64,000 nucleotides of DNA from an uncultured bacterium. Its GTDB lineage: Bacteria; Armatimonadota; UBA5829. The number at the start of each line of letters is the position of its first letter. The first letter of the stretch is position 1. Shown here one piece after another: positions 61,812-64,000 of this stretch. The stretch covers positions 248,001 through 312,000 of the forward strand of contig CALJES010000006.1 of the NCBI GenBank assembly GCA_938074205.1. Direction: 5' to 3'. A model generated the notes under the pieces. The model had not been told where the DNA came from. It searched no databases and saw nothing but the letters and a program-made list of their open reading frames with translations. A program made the translations under genes and the position numbers.

Positions 61812-62699
61812 TTACCCAGTACGAATAACCATTCCGTTATAACTAGGAAATCTGGAGGTCATTTCCGACAGCCACTCGCTTCCAAGTACCAAGAGAGCAG
61901 TCGAAAGCGCGTCACAGTAAGTTGCCGACGGTCCCCAAACTGCAGCAAGACTGTTACGATTAACAGGCACTCCAGTTCTTGGATCAATAACGTGACCATA
62001 GCAATGGCCGTGCGATTCGAATGACCTGCCGTAGACCGCAGACACTGAAAGAGCCGAATCGCGAAGGACAATAGATTTGTGGACGTTGCCATTCGCATTC
62101 GCAATACTTCTATCGCCTAAGCCAACTCTCCACTCACCTAAAGCAAATACCGTGCTCGTTCCGCCGTGCAGCAAAGCACGATTGATCACCGCTGATCGCA
62201 GCACTTCGACCGCCTGGTCAACCGCGTAGCCCTTTCCGATTGCGCCGAGATCGATCTCCACACCCGGCAAGTCAAATTGCACAGTGCAAGATTCACTATC
62301 CAACAAGATGTGCTCAACACCAACAAACTTGCGGACTTCCTCGACTTCGGCTACCGTAGGCACTCGGCACTCAGCTTGTCCGAACCCCCATAGCCTCATT
62401 AGAGAACCGATAGTGATGTCGAACGCATGGTCGGTCCAATACGACAGACCGCAGGCCAATTGAAGCAATTCGAATAACTGTGGATCCACTTTCACCGGAG
62501 TTTTGGCTGCACCAGCGTTAATCCAACTCACATTACTACTCGGTTTGAACCGGCTAAGCTCCGCATCAAGCCTTTCAATCTCAGTCAGTGCTTCTTCGCC
62601 TGCTGAACGGAGACGAACAGGGTCGTCGCCCTCGAGTATGAGCTCGAAGCGGCAGGCCATAGCGATTGTGGAGAGTTTAACCGCGTTTCCAGAAAACAA
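61812..62699 (-). CDS. apbE: FAD:protein FMN transferase ApbE
   Basis: Attaches FMN to threonine of target flavoproteins such as NqrB/RnfD-type subunits, using FAD. The 295 residues contain the A-M-A-C-R-F-E-L start (usual A-M-G-T), I-D-L-G-A-I-G-K-G-Y-A-V-D, the G-x-G-D region, G-H-V-I-D-P-R-T-G-V-P-V and W-G-P-S-A-T-Y-C-D-A-L-S-T-A. It has no signal peptide, so it may act in the cytoplasm. An in-frame stop lies directly before TTG 62697-62699, so the start is either this TTG, without a clear ribosome-binding site, or ATG 62660, which would cut the first strand. Confidence 0.92.
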   Translation of the reverse strand: MFSGNAVKLSTIAMACRFELILEGDDPVRLRSAGEEALTEIERLDAELSRFKPSSNVSWINAGAAKTPVKVDPQLFELLQLACGLSYWTDHAFDITIGSLMRLWGFGQAECRVPTVAEVEEVRKFVGVEHILLDSESCTVQFDLPGVEIDLGAIGKGYAVDQAVEVLRSAVINRALLHGGTSTVFALGEWRVGLGDRSIANANGNVHKSIVLRDSALSVSAVYGRSFESHGHCYGHVIDPRTGVPVNRNSLAAVWGPSATYCDALSTALLVLGSEWLSEMTSRFPSYNGMVIRTG

Positions 62700-62743
62700 T
62701 TAACAAAGTTCCGGGAGATTATTCATAACAGCCTCTAATAAGC

Positions 62744-62781
62744 GCTATCAGTGTCTCTGGACGACACGAGACACTGATAGC
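62744..62781 (-). terminator. Perfect 14-bp intergenic hairpin
   Basis: GCTATCAGTGTCTC (62744-62757) and GAGACACTGATAGC (62768-62781) are perfect reverse complements with a 10-base loop, 32 bp after the Gfo/Idh/MocA stop codon and 45 bp before apbE. No T-run follows on the minus strand, so it may be an atypical terminator, an mRNA-stabilising stem or a protein-binding site. Confidence 0.5.
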
Positions 62782-62813
62782 AACTACACCCTCAGCAGAT
62801 TCTCAAGCAGAAC

Positions 62814-64000
62814 CTACACTATCTCTTTCTTGACCGGATCCCAGACAGCCATTTTGTTCTTGCGGTAGGAAATCTCCGCCATGCACACAATTGTCTGTAC
62901 CCGCAAACCAAGATCTATGTTGCAGTTTGGCTCCTTGTTGTTGCGAATGCAGTACCAAAGGTTCTTGTGGTGTTCGCGCTGATCCTCACCGGGACCCTCA
63001 TACGTAACATCCTCAGGTTCAATTTCATCTGCGTATGGTCGCTCAGGTCTAATTTGTATTTTGCCGCCCCCGAAGAACATAGTTGCTTTGTTACCGCGAA
63101 TCAGGTCCTCCAGCCCGAGCTCATTAACAGTGGAGCCAGCTAGATATATTATTGCTCCGCTCGGAAACTCCGCGAGCATCTGTGTCTCGTCCGCCACATC
63201 TCTAGGTTCCCCATGTCCCTGATCCGTATGGCAAATGTCTTTACCCACACAAGCCACACGGTAGGGAAAGTCGGTAATACTCATCGCGATCATCAATGGG
63301 TGTAGACGGTGGGGCCAAAGATCGCCAATAATGCCTGTGCCGTAATCCCAGTACTTTCTCCAACGGAAGAAGCGCTCCGGACTGAACGGCCGCTTAGGAG
63401 CGTTTCCGAGCCACATTTTCCAGTCGCAAGTCTGTTCGGTTAGATCGGGGTCGATAGGATAATTCCACTCACCGTTCGGATTGTTTCTACGATAACTGCC
63501 CTGCGCCGAAAGGAGGGTGCCGATCTTGCCTGCGCGCACCAGTTCGCCTGCCTTGTGCCATTTAGCATCAGTGCAGCCCTGTGAACCCACCTGGACTAGA
63601 CGCTTTGTTCTCTTGGCTGTCTCGTACATCTTCAAGGCCTCGTCCATATATCGGCACATGGGTTTCTCAACATACACGTGTTTGCCTGCTTCCATTGCAG
63701 CTATGGCAATGGGAGCATGCCAATGATCAGGAGTAGCGATCACGACCAGGTCAATATCCTTGTTCTCTAAGAGCTTCCGATAGTCACTGTATACCTGATC
63801 ATCTCTGAGCTCCGCTCGGGCTTGGTTTTCGCGGCGCCGTTTCTCCCACACGTCGCATACGGCAACTATGCGCACGTTCTGTTCCTGCGAAAGGCTCTTG
63901 ACCATACTCACGTGGCCGGAACCCATTCCGCCAACGCCAATAAAGCCTATGTTGATCCTGTCGTTTGCACCTAGCACCTGACCTGGTGCAGGAGCGCCTT
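62814..64000 (-). CDS. Gfo/Idh/MocA family oxidoreductase (5' end outside window)
   Basis: NAD(P)-dependent sugar-type dehydrogenase. The N-terminal Rossmann fold shows I-G-F-I-G-V-G-G-M-G and A-V-C-D-V; E-K-P-M-C is the conserved cofactor/catalytic Lys motif, and I-I-G-D-L-W-P-H-R-L-H-P-L the substrate-site His region. The frame remains open to the window edge with an Ala/Pro-rich stretch (G-A-P-A-P-G-Q-V-L-G-A-N-D-R-I) typical of members with a Tat signal, so the GTG at 63977 is not the real start. It ends 33 bp before the 14-bp hairpin. Substrate unknown, probably a sugar or inositol derivative. Confidence 0.92.
   Translation of the reverse strand, partial: GAPAPGQVLGANDRINIGFIGVGGMGSGHVSMVKSLSQEQNVRIVAVCDVWEKRRRENQARAELRDDQVYSDYRKLLENKDIDLVVIATPDHWHAPIAIAAMEAGKHVYVEKPMCRYMDEALKMYETAKRTKRLVQVGSQGCTDAKWHKAGELVRAGKIGTLLSAQGSYRRNNPNGEWNYPIDPDLTEQTCDWKMWLGNAPKRPFSPERFFRWRKYWDYGTGIIGDLWPHRLHPLMIAMSITDFPYRVACVGKDICHTDQGHGEPRDVADETQMLAEFPSGAIIYLAGSTVNELGLEDLIRGNKATMFFGGGKIQIRPERPYADEIEPEDVTYEGPGEDQREHHKNLWYCIRNNKEPNCNIDLGLRVQTIVCMAEISYRKNKMAVWDPVKKEIV

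Overview
The window is chromosomal DNA of a free-living bacterium, about half GC, densely coded on both strands. Three things suggest Armatimonadota or a close relative: scattered single pseudopilin genes that all end in an H-X9-DG signature, a rich set of carbohydrate genes (GH38, GH127, PmoA-like, AP-endonuclease-2-type isomerase, Gfo/Idh/MocA), and a SecA with large inserts. SpoIID/LytB, DarA-like and SpoIIIAA-like R3H/AAA genes fit a Terrabacteria-type lineage. Planctomycetota also carry many H-X9-DG pseudopilins, so the phylum call is an inference. I see no rRNA, tRNA, CRISPR array, transposon or prophage.

Layout. 1-3829: start of the division/cell-wall (dcw) cluster on the minus strand (mraZ, rsmH, ftsL-like, ftsI) behind a near-consensus promoter. 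4040-9854: UPF0182 membrane protein, a PhnP-like hydrolase, ndk and a cysteine desulfurase. 9971-10753: first pseudopilin. 11098-18298: secA, prfB (with the classical +1 programmed frameshift), a lone 5'-nucleotidase C-domain protein, a metallophosphoesterase, an M28/QC-like lipoprotein and a small membrane protein. 25232 down to 18308: an unusual six-gene minus-strand operon (flavoprotein, AIR-synthase-like protein, secreted GH38 mannosidase, two half-size EamA proteins, RidA). 25542-32120: second pseudopilin, a 1202-residue secreted propeller protein preceded by a structured RNA leader, and a sensor histidine kinase. 32438-34493: two sugar ABC permeases. 34598-37991: Mut7-C nuclease-like protein, radical SAM protein, PmoA-like protein and sugar isomerase. 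38085-41936: SurA-type chaperone, rsmI and SpoIID/LytB. 42323-50434: carbohydrate region with a GH127 enzyme, a Nudix hydrolase, a secreted-protein gene interrupted by two in-frame TAG codons, a nitroreductase, two glycosidase-like genes and a Trp-rich mini-ORF. 56789 down to 50593: information-processing operon rpoZ, dnaJ, prmA, rsmE, R3H-AAA, tmk, darA. 57324-64000: K+/H+ antiporter, MFS transporter, third pseudopilin, ApbE and a truncated Gfo/Idh/MocA oxidoreductase.

Gene interplay. The housekeeping genes fall in conventional clusters (cell-wall synthesis, secretion, release factor, ribosome and chaperone modification). The accessory genes suggest breakdown of plant or microbial polysaccharides: secreted or cytoplasmic glycosidases, sugar permeases without their own binding protein or ATPase, and sugar-oxidising or isomerising enzymes. 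Promoters are unusually legible (TTGACA, 16-18 bp, TATAAT-like), and several of them decide start codons, including one leaderless GTG start and one nearly leaderless ATG start.

Most promising for follow-up are the structured leader at 30140-30281, the flavoprotein-to-RidA operon, the repeat-bearing acidic tail on RNA polymerase omega, and the secreted protein with two in-frame amber codons.
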